DNA of 64,000 bases, taken from the NCBI RefSeq assembly GCF_000046705.1, contig NC_005956.1:1-64000 (forward strand), in the 5' to 3' direction. Below, one piece after another: positions 47,628 through 59,551 of this stretch. The DNA comes from Bartonella henselae str. Houston-1 (GTDB lineage Bacteria; Pseudomonadota; Alphaproteobacteria; Rhizobiales; Rhizobiaceae). The stretch's first letter is position 1; the number at the start of each line of letters is the position of its first letter. Under the pieces are notes generated by a model. That model did not search any database, was not told the origin of the DNA, and saw only the letters and a list, made by a program, of their open reading frames with translations. The position numbers and the translations under genes are program-made.

Positions 47628-48347
47628 TTATACTGAGTGTGATGCATATGATGTCTTTTGGGAAAGCATTTTATGTAAGTGTGTCATAAGGGCTGCTGCG
47701 AAAAGTGGTGTTGCTAAATTAAGAAGCGGGATCGAAACAAAAAACGCGATCAACAATCCTGCGCCAAAAATTGTCATGGAGTGAACATGTAAAAAAGCAC
47801 GCGCTTCTCGTTCGGATCGGAACCGGTATGCAGCAAACATAAAGTATTCACAGCCAAGCAAGTAGCCATTAATAATATAAAAGGCAATTAAATTGATACC
47901 GGGCACGAAAAACAAAATAAAAGCGATGGCATTACCAAGAAGGCTTAAAGTAACAAATTTTAAAGAGAGAATAAGAGATCGTCCAAGTGACAAGGTGCTT
48001 CCAATAGGCTGGTTTGGATAATCTTCTTTTTCAATAATTTCAGCAGCAGAATCAATAAAAAAGCTTCCAATCATAGCTGTAATTGGAGCAATTAAAAAAG
48101 CCATAAGTAAAGCTAAACCTAAATTAAAAATAATTAGTATGCTCAGTTCTAACAATCCTCTCCAATTTGATAAAACAGGAAAAAAATGAGCAATCCAAAC
48201 TGCAAAATAGGACATAAAAAGTTGACGTACAAACAACCATATAATGAAGAGCACAATAAAAGTAAGCCCTAATGCTTTCAATATCATTATGCGATATTCT
48301 GGAGTTAAGAGGCGCTGTAGGGCGCGATACGCAGCAGTAAAAATCAT
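47628..48347 (-). CDS. EI24/CysZ-like integral membrane protein
   Basis: A 239-residue protein with four to five long hydrophobic segments and the EI24-domain pattern: LAFLIAPITAMIGSFF(I)D, then a charged loop, SLKFVTLSLLGNAIAFILFFVPGIN and NGYLLGCEYFMFAAYR. CysZ, the best-known member, is a sulphate channel for cysteine synthesis, but the rhizobial family member is uncharacterised and no cys genes are nearby. It is the only intact gene between two inverted groups of integrase debris. Confidence 0.8.
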   Translation of the reverse strand: MIFTAAYRALQRLLTPEYRIMILKALGLTFIVLFIIWLFVRQLFMSYFAVWIAHFFPVLSNWRGLLELSILIIFNLGLALLMAFLIAPITAMIGSFFIDSAAEIIEKEDYPNQPIGSTLSLGRSLILSLKFVTLSLLGNAIAFILFFVPGINLIAFYIINGYLLGCEYFMFAAYRFRSEREARAFLHVHSMTIFGAGLLIAFFVSIPLLNLATPLFAAALMTHLHKMLSQKTSYASHSV

Positions 48348-48559
48348 AAATAATAAATAAGAAAAGAACAGTAAAAAGACAAGAGATAGATGAGGAGGGG
48401 ATGTAAACTATTGCGCTTTAACATGCGTTAACTTGATGAAGGGATGAATAAGGTATTGTTTTACAGAGAAGGAGGATTCTTTCATTATGGAAAAGCAGAG
48501 TAAAATATGTGTATAGAACTGATTCAAGTGAAGAGCACGGGTATTGTAAAATCATCACA

Positions 48560-49050
48560 TTGATTTATAAGGATAATTTATCTTTTTACAACTTGAATGA
48601 GAACGCTGGATATTATAAAATTTTCTCAGAGTGCATCAATCAAAATCATTTGCTTGCACATCACAAGTAAGGGTGGTGTTTGGGTAAAAATTTTTCAAGA
48701 AAGGAGTAAGAATGCTCCTTATAAATCCTCTCAATGCAAGGGCTCTCGCAACATTTTGAGTTGACAAAGAGGAGGATGGTGAAAGGTTGCACGCTCAATA
48801 AATGTAAAGATGGAGATGCACAATGGCTTTACCATTATATCTATCACAGATGCCATCGTGAAAGAGGGAATGGCGTGCTGAGAGATGCTTCTTTAAAATA
48901 AGCACGTAAATGTGCAATCAATGGTGTTCTGCTTTGTGTGAAGGGTTTGCCCCCCTAAAGAACGTGAAAAAAAGCGTAAGGCAATGCGTAATCACCATTA
49001 TTTAAAAGATATTGCTGGAGATGCCTTTTGAAAGGGAAAACACCAAAATA
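48560..49050 (+). repeat. Integrase 5'-fragment repeat, copy E (longer)
   Basis: From the left edge (ATTGATTTATAAGGATAATT at 48560) the upstream block leads to AAGGAG and an ATG at 48712. The remnant reads MLLINPLNARALATF, stop, then after frameshifts KDGDAQWLYHYIYHRCHRERGNGVLRDASLK, and then KEREKKRKAMRNHHYLKDIAGDAF, reaching about codon 110 of the integrase. Several stops and frameshifts rule out function. It contains the other arm of the 52-bp inverted repeat shared with 47536-47587. Confidence 0.87.
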
Positions 49051-49480
49051 TACTCGTCTGAAATCAGCTTGCAGCATGATTACCAACTTCTGTCTTTTGA
49101 GAATAAGGAAGAGCGAGAAAGTTCTTTTGGGCAAAATTCTTTTCAATATTCTTAATTCTAGCATCTTTGTCATTTTGGGATGAAGTGTGCTAAAAATGAC
49201 TGAGTGATAATAACTGTTAGGTAAAAAACTATTATGATAACATATATCTTATAGAGTAAATTCTATTGAGCTTGAGAGTAATTTATGCGCTTTTTTAGGC
49301 TCTGAATGCAACCAACTTTTGGAAGAGAGCGCATTGGGATTCTTTTCTCGCAAGCACTATCATGAAATTAATGGAGTTGGTAATGCAGATATTTCCCATG
49401 TAATTTTATGAAATAAAATTACGTCTCATTTTTTGTTGTGTTTTGTGAGTAATATCAAGTTATCTGAAAAACTTTTAAGA
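49051..49480. other. Gap downstream of coaBC with a possible terminator hairpin
   Basis: A perfect ten-base inverted repeat with a three-base loop lies at 49400-49422 (GTAATTTTAT / ATAAAATTAC), followed by CATTTTTTG on the plus strand. It may be a terminator left from a lost gene or may act in the coaBC 3' region. No intact ORF is present. A plus-strand frame (…LLEESALGFFSRKHYHEINGVGNADISHVI…, about 49320-49405) is protein-like but unassigned. Confidence 0.4.
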
Positions 49481-50893
49481 TTAAAGAGTTCTTTGTTCAT
49501 TTGAATGAGCAGCAGAAGAAGGACAGAAAAATGAGACAACAAGGCTTGCTAATTTTTGTGCTATTTGTTGTTTACTCATATGCGGCCACTGTTCGATGTT
49601 TTCTCTGCTAACAAGGTAAACTTGATTTGTGTCTGCTCCCATAACATTTTTACCATCAGGGAGAGTAATGTTATTCGCAAGAATAAAATTGGCTCCTTTT
49701 TCAACACATTTCTTTTGCGCATTAGCAATGAGATCACAGGTTTCAGCCGCGAAACCAATGACAAGTGGAGGGCGGTTTGAAGCATGACCAATTGTTGCTA
49801 AAATATCAGGGTTTTTGACCATCTGTAAGGATGGGGGGGTTTTATGAGCACTCTTTTTGATTTTTTGGAGAGATGGTGTTTGGCTGCGCCAGTCACAAAC
49901 GGCGGCAACAAAAATTGCTCCATCAGCGGGCAATGTTGCTTGCACAGTTTGTAACATCTGACATGCTGTTTCAACATGAATAGTTTTCACTTGTGGTGGA
50001 TCTGCAAGATCTACTGGTCCACAAATAAGCGTTATTTTGGCGCCCAAGTTAGCTAAAGCCTTTGCAATAGCGTGGCCTTGTTTACCCGAAGAGCGATTAG
50101 CAAGATAACGCACGGGATCAATGGGTTCATGAGTAGGGCCAGAGGTAACAATGAAATGGCGACCAGAAAGTGGTCTTTCTGTTATATTCAAAAGGGCTTC
50201 TGCTGCAGCTATAATGGTTAAGGGTTCGCTCAGGCGCCCTAGACCTGATTCATTGCGCTCAGCCATTTTGCCGATTTCTGGTCCGACTATATGAACGCCA
50301 TCTGCGCATAGTTGTGCGACATTGCGAACAGTTGTTGGATGTGTCCACATGGCTGGATTCATAGCCGGTGCAATCAAGAGTGGACAACGTGCCGCTAACA
50401 GTACACAATCAGCTAGATCTTCTCCTCTACCGGTTGCTATTTTTGCAATACGATTGGCAGTGGCTGGTGCTAAAATAATCAAATCAGCATCCCGTGCTAG
50501 TCGGATATGTCCAATATCATGTTCTTCTTCGCGTGAAAATAAATCGCTATACACAGTACGACCACTCAGCGCTTCAGCTGCTAAAGGGGTAATAAATTTT
50601 TGTGCTGCTTTTGTCATAATAATATTTAAGCGTGCTCCCCGTTCTTGCAAACGGCGAATCAAATCAAGCGCTTTATAGGCAGCAATACTCCCACCAATAA
50701 TAAGGAGGATGGATTTTGATTGCAGTGATTGCATTTCTACGGGGCTTGCTTGAGATGATGATATCGTTGGGGTTGTGAAATTACTTAAAAGACGGCGCGC
50801 TTCTTCTTCCATAGAAACACCATTTTGCGCAGCGCGTATACGCAAAATTTCTTTAACTTTAGCTGGAAGATTGCGGATGGTAAGACTGGCCAT
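49481..50893 (-). CDS. coaBC: Bifunctional phosphopantothenoylcysteine decarboxylase / phosphopantothenate-cysteine ligase with N-terminal RHH domain
   Basis: CoaBC performs two consecutive steps of coenzyme A synthesis. The CoaC half has IIGGSIAAYKALDLIRR, the catalytic His in DIGHIRLARDADLIILAPATAN, and APAMNPAMW. The CoaB half has SGPTHEPIDPVRYLANRSSGKQG. Unusually, the first 45 or so residues (MASLTIRNLPAKVKEILRIR…GVSMEEEARRLLS) form a FitA-like ribbon-helix-helix segment of the kind found in VapB/FitA antitoxins. The ATG at 50893 has GAGTG upstream, and the whole ORF is continuous, so the fusion looks real. It is the third gene of ubiE-ubiB-coaBC. Confidence 0.92.
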   Translation of the reverse strand: MASLTIRNLPAKVKEILRIRAAQNGVSMEEEARRLLSNFTTPTISSSQASPVEMQSLQSKSILLIIGGSIAAYKALDLIRRLQERGARLNIIMTKAAQKFITPLAAEALSGRTVYSDLFSREEEHDIGHIRLARDADLIILAPATANRIAKIATGRGEDLADCVLLAARCPLLIAPAMNPAMWTHPTTVRNVAQLCADGVHIVGPEIGKMAERNESGLGRLSEPLTIIAAAEALLNITERPLSGRHFIVTSGPTHEPIDPVRYLANRSSGKQGHAIAKALANLGAKITLICGPVDLADPPQVKTIHVETACQMLQTVQATLPADGAIFVAAVCDWRSQTPSLQKIKKSAHKTPPSLQMVKNPDILATIGHASNRPPLVIGFAAETCDLIANAQKKCVEKGANFILANNITLPDGKNVMGADTNQVYLVSRENIEQWPHMSKQQIAQKLASLVVSFFCPSSAAHSNEQRTL

Positions 50894-50963
50894 AAAATAC
50901 ACTCAAAAAACAAAATGATTGCAATGATTTCATTATAAATATTTTTTGAGTATATTCAACAGA

Positions 50964-52550
50964 TTAAAAAAAATGAAAAAGGTAAAAAGTCAGACAAATA
51001 CAACAAAGCGCAATGATGAAAAGGCTATAACGGCCATAACGATTAGAGCGACTTTGTTCGACCGCAAGTTTTTTGAGGGTAGTGGGAGAAAGATTAAATC
51101 CTGTTTTTATCATTTGATTGAGGTCTTCTTCCATACGTTGGAAATTTTGTATCAACTGTGGTGTGTTACGCACTAGCGAAAAAAGTGCCTGCGCTCCTTC
51201 ACTAAAGTCTTTTGCTATTCCCACGGGCCCTAAATTTTTGCTAATCCATTCTTTAACAACGGGTTCAGAAGCTTTCCACATATTAAAATTGGGATCTAAG
51301 TTGCGAGCAACACCTTCCACGACAACCATAGTTTTTTGGAGTAATAAAAGTTCAGGTCGCGTTTGCATGTCAAATAATTCAGTGACTTCAAATAACAGTG
51401 TAAGTAACTTAGCCATAGAAATGCTTTGCGCTGATTGTCCGTGAATTGGTTCACCAATTGCGCGATTGGCTTGAGCAAAACTCTCAATATTGTGGTGTGG
51501 AGGTACATATCCTGCTTCAAAATGAGCACGTGCTACCCGATGGTAATCGCGAGTAATAAAGCCATAGAGAATTTCAGCAAGGAAATGCTTTTCTTTTTTA
51601 CCAAGTCGTCCTGTAATTCCTAAATCGACAGCAACAATACATCCTTGTGGGTCTACAAATAAATTGCCAGGATGCATATCAGCGTGAAAAAAACCATCAC
51701 GTAATGTATGACGAAGGAAAGATTGAATAAGTGTAATTGCAAGTGCTTGCAAATCAAACCCTGCTTCTTTGAGAGCAGAAATTTCGGATATTCTTATACC
51801 ATCAATCCATTCCATTGTGAGAACATTACGTCCTGTTCGTTCCCAATCAATTTTTGGTACCCGAAAGCCTGTATCATGTTGAATATTTTCAGCCATTTCT
51901 GATATGGCCGCTGCTTCTAATCGCAAGTCCATTTCAATTCGTGTGGTTTGTGCCAAAGTATCAACGACACAAACAGGACGCAGACGTCGAGCAGCTGGTA
52001 TATAACGTTCCTGTAAATGGGCAATAAGGTAAAAGCTTCTAAGGTCTTTTGCAAAACGCGTTCTGATATTAGGGCGAATGACCTTAACAGCACATTTTTT
52101 TTTATGGCCTACTTCATCGTAGTATTCAGCTGGATGAACTTGAGCAATAGAAGCGGCTGCAATAGGGGGATAAAAGTTTGCGAATAAATCATTGATAGAG
52201 CGACCAAGCGAACTTTCAATTTGATCAATGGCAGCCGTACAGGAAAATGTTTGAACACGATCTTGTAGTTGTGCTAAATCTTCCGCAATATCACGTCCTA
52301 CAATATCGGGTCTGGTAGCAAGAAATTGACCAAGTTTTATGTAAGAAGGGCCGAGCCTATTGATGGCATAGGAAAGTTTTTCAGATCGTCGCTTTTTTTT
52401 CGTTTTACGCCGCGCTAACATACTTGCGATACGGTGGCATAATGCTGGAAATCCTTGAAGATCATCGTGAGGCAAAGCACTCAAAACGCCTTCACGTGCT
52501 AAAACCCATCCAGTACGTATTAATTGAAAGTAAGTGGAAATTTGCACCAT
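50964..52550 (-). CDS. ubiB: Ubiquinone biosynthesis protein UbiB (ABC1/ADCK kinase-like)
   Basis: UbiB is an atypical kinase-fold ATPase needed for ubiquinone synthesis. The 528-residue protein has the KxGQ signature in GPSYIKLGQFLATRPDIVG, the catalytic-loop equivalent DGFFHADMHPGNLF and the metal-binding VDLGITGRL. A C-terminal hydrophobic helix (LFIIALCCICLTFYLFHF) anchors it in the membrane. It follows ubiE by three bases and is co-transcribed with it. Confidence 0.95.
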   Translation of the reverse strand: MVQISTYFQLIRTGWVLAREGVLSALPHDDLQGFPALCHRIASMLARRKTKKKRRSEKLSYAINRLGPSYIKLGQFLATRPDIVGRDIAEDLAQLQDRVQTFSCTAAIDQIESSLGRSINDLFANFYPPIAAASIAQVHPAEYYDEVGHKKKCAVKVIRPNIRTRFAKDLRSFYLIAHLQERYIPAARRLRPVCVVDTLAQTTRIEMDLRLEAAAISEMAENIQHDTGFRVPKIDWERTGRNVLTMEWIDGIRISEISALKEAGFDLQALAITLIQSFLRHTLRDGFFHADMHPGNLFVDPQGCIVAVDLGITGRLGKKEKHFLAEILYGFITRDYHRVARAHFEAGYVPPHHNIESFAQANRAIGEPIHGQSAQSISMAKLLTLLFEVTELFDMQTRPELLLLQKTMVVVEGVARNLDPNFNMWKASEPVVKEWISKNLGPVGIAKDFSEGAQALFSLVRNTPQLIQNFQRMEEDLNQMIKTGFNLSPTTLKKLAVEQSRSNRYGRYSLFIIALCCICLTFYLFHFF

Positions 52551-52553
52551 TTT

Positions 52554-53336
52554 TTAAATCTTCCAGGCTGAATGCAGCGCTGCGATTGCACCCGTGAGGT
52601 TGCGGTATGATACTCGCGAAAAACCTACATGATTGATCATATGGGCAAAATCATCTTGCTTAGGAAATTTGCGAATAGATTCAACCAAATAACGATAAGC
52701 ATCACCATCATTTGCAATGAGTTGACCAAGCTTAGGGATAGCATGAAAAGACCAAAGATCGTAAATTTTATCAAGTAGAGGCATCTCAACATTTGAAAAT
52801 TCTAAACATAAAAAACGCCCTCCCGGTTTTAAAACACGAAAAGCTTCCCTAAGAGCTTGATCAATATGAGGGACATTGCGAATTCCAAAGGCAATAGTAT
52901 AAGCATCAAAACTTTGGTCTTCAAAAGGCAAATGTTCTGCATTTGCTTCAACAAAGTCAATCAGAGGGGCAAGACCATTTTTTTCTGCGCGTTTTTTTCC
53001 AACGCTAAGCATCGAACCATTAATATCAAGCACTGTAGCATGGGCTTTTTGGCGTGAAGCGTTAAGAATGCGAAAAGCGATATCACCAGTACCCCCAGCT
53101 ACATCCAAAACTTTCCAATGAAAAACTGCTGGTGGAGAAAGCCATGCGACCATGGAGTTTTTCCACATACGGTGTAATCCAAGAGACAAAATGTCATTCA
53201 TCTTATCATAGTTTTCAGCGACAGAGTGAAAGACACCATCAACCATGGATTGCTTTTGCGCTTCATCAATTTTTGTAAAGCCAAAAGAATATTCCATACC
53301 TCCTTTGACTCCTATACGTTCTGTTTCAGCTGTCAT
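52554..53336 (-). CDS. ubiE: Demethylmenaquinone/ubiquinone C-methyltransferase UbiE
   Basis: UbiE is the SAM-dependent C-methyltransferase of ubiquinone (and menaquinone) synthesis. Motif I is [16 protein letters not shown], and the family blocks [17 protein letters not shown] and [25 protein letters not shown] are clear. The 260-residue length is usual. It is the promoter-proximal gene of the ubiE-ubiB-coaBC unit, 116 bases downstream of gyrB. Confidence 0.96.
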   Translation of the reverse strand: MTAETERIGVKGGMEYSFGFTKIDEAQKQSMVDGVFHSVAENYDKMNDILSLGLHRMWKNSMVAWLSPPAVFHWKVLDVAGGTGDIAFRILNASRQKAHATVLDINGSMLSVGKKRAEKNGLAPLIDFVEANAEHLPFEDQSFDAYTIAFGIRNVPHIDQALREAFRVLKPGGRFLCLEFSNVEMPLLDKIYDLWSFHAIPKLGQLIANDGDAYRYLVESIRKFPKQDDFAHMINHVGFSRVSYRNLTGAIAALHSAWKI

Positions 53337-53452
53337 ATGCGTGACCTTCCTTATTTTTTCTTTTGTCGTAAATGAAGTGTAGAAGGAATGTTCAAATATG
53401 CAAAAGCCCTCTATAAAACCACGACGTTTATACAGCTAGAAAAAGAGTACCT

Positions 53453-56499
<3,047 letters not shown>

Positions 56500-57535
56500 A
56501 AATGAACGATATGCCAAAAATACAGAGATTTTTTTTATTCTCCGTTTTTGCTAATGATATGCATCTTATTCTCAATAGGGTTAGTTTGTATAGCGCCGTC
56601 AATCTGATTTTATGAATATGGTACAAAGGATTTGTACGAACACTTGTAAGGATAAGAAGATGCAAAGCCAGTTATGTCATTGTTATCGTTTTACTCAGTG
56701 TCTGATAAAAAGCCGGAATATCTCTCCAATCCATAGCTGGTCTATTAGTGGTTTTATCACCTTGTTTTCTTAGTAAAGCTCGTGCTTTTTCTTTTTTTTG
56801 TAAATCAATATCTAAACCTAGCACAGCAGCGTGTTTGAGATAAAGATTAAGGCAGTTTAGTGCTTTCTCTGCTGTTGCAGCTTTTGTATGCAGATCGGAA
56901 GAACATTGCGTATATCTATTTGTATAATCTCTGAAAAGGCAACAGCCTCATTGGGGAAGAATATGAAGTTGTACAGATAGAAACCAGCTCCCAGCCTTAT
57001 CATCACCCTTTAATTCGGCTTACGGCTTTCAAAAGCATTGAAGAGTAATATCTTATTCAATAATGGAGAGTGCGCATTGCCTCACATTTTTGTTTCTCAT
57101 GTTCTTAATAGGGTCATATGCCTCAACGTAAAACAGGACATCATTCTGTATTTCATTCACACACTTGTTTTAAAGAGACATCCAGCACACCTAAGCTCCT
57201 TTCACGATGATGACGGCGTTTTTTGTGAAGGATATAATGGGAAATCCGTTGTGCACTACCCTCTTTATGCTTATGAAGGAGTAAGTCGGCACTGTTATTC
57301 TCTTGGTTAGCGCAAAATGTTGTGACAGCCCTTGGTACTTAAGATGGTTCATAAGGGGCATTTTTATTTTTTTAAGTTGTTTTTATCCGCACGCCGCTTC
57401 GCCCCCTTTTTGTAACATGCAAGAGAATGGTTTTGAGTGATTCACGATGAGAGTGTTTGAGATGAGAAGATCTTAGGATATTCGGAGTTCTCATTCAAAT
57501 TGCAAAGCGATGAATTATCTTTATAAATCAGTGTT
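56500..57535 (-). pseudogene. Tyrosine recombinase (island integrase) pseudogene, repeat copy F (longest)
   Basis: From the common left edge near 57532 the upstream block leads to an ATG at 57361 and MPLMNHLK. Then, across frames: SADLLLHKHKEGSAQR, LGVLDVSLKQ, AGSWFLSVQLHILPQ, HTKAATAEKALNCLNLYLKHAAVLGLDIDLQKKEKARALL, PAMDWRDIPAFYQTLSKT, LLILTSVRTNPL and QIDGAIQTNPIENKM. This is the arm-binding domain, the core-binding domain and the beginning of the catalytic domain, including the conserved catalytic-Arg region (LTGVRTxPL-like). The rest of the catalytic domain (His, Tyr) is not found. It shows what the shorter repeat copies derive from. Confidence 0.88.
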
Positions 57536-57589
57536 TTTCCTATTTTCTAAGCCACAGGATAATTGGAGTATAAACCAGCCGTGGCGTAA

Positions 57590-58310
57590 AAAAGAAGGTT
57601 TTTATCAAATCACGAGAAAATATGTCTAAAATTTCTAGTTTATCGAAGAATTCTTCGATAAGAGGACTGTATTTGTAAAGATGTTTCATGCTTATTGTGC
57701 ACTGTTTTCTTAAATTGAATGGGAAGAAAATAAAAAGATGCAGTTTTGTGTCCTAACCTGTTCTCTTGGTGCAACTGAATATAAATTTTATCAGCCATAT
57801 AACTTGTCTATTTTATTTGCTTTAACAAGCTGAGATATTTGAATAATAGCGTACCAGTGCCCCAAGCCATGAGAAGATAAAGATCGACCAAAGCTATCCA
57901 CCTCAGCATGATTCTTCCCAGTCAAATCTTGGTTTGTTCAATATTTTTCTCTCATGATGATCTTTATAGTCAGCCGTATAGGGATAATTTAGACAAAAGT
58001 GGTATTGATCTTCAAAACCACCATCATAATTCATAGTCTTTAGAAAGCACTTCTAAAACCGAGTATTCTCTTTCTGACACCAGTATCTATAACGCTTATC
58101 GATTGATGTTATGCCCATTCCATGGATGCATGAACGCAACATTACTGAGAATAAAGAAAAGCTCTCATCTTTGAATTCTAGCTTTTAAAACGCCATGAGC
58201 GTTTTCAAAAAATAAAGGGGAAGGTTTTCAGTTTTCACGTGCATTAGTACAATTTATCTTCAATAAATGTTAAATCCTTTGGTAATTTTTATACTTGATA
58301 TAGGGATTTT
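57590..58310 (-). mobile_element. IS5-family transposase remnant 3
   Basis: The minus strand, in shifting frames, gives FENAHGVLKARIQ, SIDKRYRYWCQKENTRF, EVLSKDYEL (N-terminal half), HAEVDSFGRSLSSHG (the SRGGLTTKIH region), ADKIYIQLHQENRLG (the ADKGYDSD region, catalytic block partly decayed), LPIQFKKTVHN and EEFFDKLEILDIFSRDLIK (FFNKLKxFRRIATRYDK). It shares its order of blocks with the remnant at 35.1-35.9 kb and lies upstream of integrase copy F. Confidence 0.75.
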
Positions 58311-58670
58311 CTCTGATAATACGCCTGTTATTTATAAATAAAAAGTTCTCATCTCTTCACTTTCAAATCTTAACAAAGGTGCATAGAATTTAGCGTTTTC
58401 CGTTTGTGCTAAAAAAATCGCTTTCCTCACAATGGTTTTCTTTGTGCGTTTGTTTGGGGAGTTTGGAACTAAAGTTTTTGATATTTCCCAAAAATTCTAA
58501 AGTTCCCAATATATTTTTGAAAAATAAAGGCAAACTGTTAAATTTTGTAAAAGTTTCAAAAAATACTGAGCATTTTAATTGATTAAAGTGCCTGATATTT
58601 TAGTTAAGTGCGTTAGATATTATGATTGAAAAAAGTTGCATTTTAGCTTTGCAAAACGGGAAACAAGATT

Positions 58671-59540
58671 TTGAAAATAAAAAAAACTATTAATAGATTT
58701 AATGCTTTCATTGAAATCCTCTTTATAGCATGGGGATTTTTGCTTTCCTCTTTTGCAGAGGCTGAAACGGCTGGAAAATTGCCCTCTTTTTTTAATTCAC
58801 ATGAACGTTTGGTACAACCTGACATATCGGGTATAATTCGCTTGCGTTTTGTAACAACTGTTGATTTTCCTCCCTTTAACTTTCTTGACAAAACAGGACA
58901 CCTTGCAGGTTATAATATTGATTTATTGCGTGCTATTTGTTCAAAATTAAACCTTAAAAAACTCTGTGAGGTAGAAGTTGTTCCTTGGGAAAAACTCATA
59001 GATCATGTTAAAAATGGTAACGCAGAAGTGATTATTGCAGGTTTAAAAGAAACAATTAAAACGCACCAAGATCTTGTTTTTACAGGATCTTATTTACGTT
59101 TTCCGGCTCGATTTGTTGCCTCTCGATTTATGAATTTCGATGAGCCAATAAGTGATAAGCTGACACATTTAAACAGTGGTATTTTGTCCGAAAGTGCGCA
59201 TGAAAAACTGTTTCGTAGTTATTTTCCTGAAGCTAAATGGCAAGGATTTAAAAACAGGGCGGAGCTCTATAAAGCGCTACAAGATCATAAGATTGATCTT
59301 ATTTTTGATGATGGATTTGCTTTATCTTTATGGCTAAATGATCCAAAATCCGCTGATTGTTGCTATTTTGTTGGCGGAGCCTATATGGCTCCACAGTTAT
59401 TAGGGCGAGGAATGCAACTTGCTGTTGCAAAGAAGAACGAGCAATTGGTTGATATACTCAATTATGCTCTGAAATCTCTAGAGGATGATGGTAAGCTTAC
59501 AGAACTTTATCTACGTTATTTTCCAATCAGTTTTTATTGA
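58671..59540 (+). CDS. Periplasmic amino-acid-type solute-binding protein (SBP family 3)
   Basis: The 289-residue protein has a signal peptide (about residues 1-31, ending SSFAEAE) and a family-3 solute-binding domain: LRFVTTVDFPPFNFLDKTGHLAGYNIDLLRAI, then EVVPWEKLIDHVKNGNAEVIIAGL and a C-terminal DDGKLTELYLRYF. Such proteins deliver polar amino acids to ABC permeases, but no permease or ATPase gene is adjacent, so it may serve a remote transporter or be a stand-alone sensor. The start is a TTG with only a weak purine-rich site (GGGAAACAAG), which suggests modest translation. Confidence 0.85.
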   Translation: MKIKKTINRFNAFIEILFIAWGFLLSSFAEAETAGKLPSFFNSHERLVQPDISGIIRLRFVTTVDFPPFNFLDKTGHLAGYNIDLLRAICSKLNLKKLCEVEVVPWEKLIDHVKNGNAEVIIAGLKETIKTHQDLVFTGSYLRFPARFVASRFMNFDEPISDKLTHLNSGILSESAHEKLFRSYFPEAKWQGFKNRAELYKALQDHKIDLIFDDGFALSLWLNDPKSADCCYFVGGAYMAPQLLGRGMQLAVAKKNEQLVDILNYALKSLEDDGKLTELYLRYFPISFY

Positions 59541-59551
59541 AGCGTGCTTTT

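Noticed and set aside
47536..48983. 52-bp inverted repeats as terminal repeats of a transposon carrying the EI24/CysZ-like gene
   Set aside because: Both arms are internal integrase coding sequence, there is no transposase between them, and the gene is a normal rhizobial chromosomal family, so a composite transposon is not supported.
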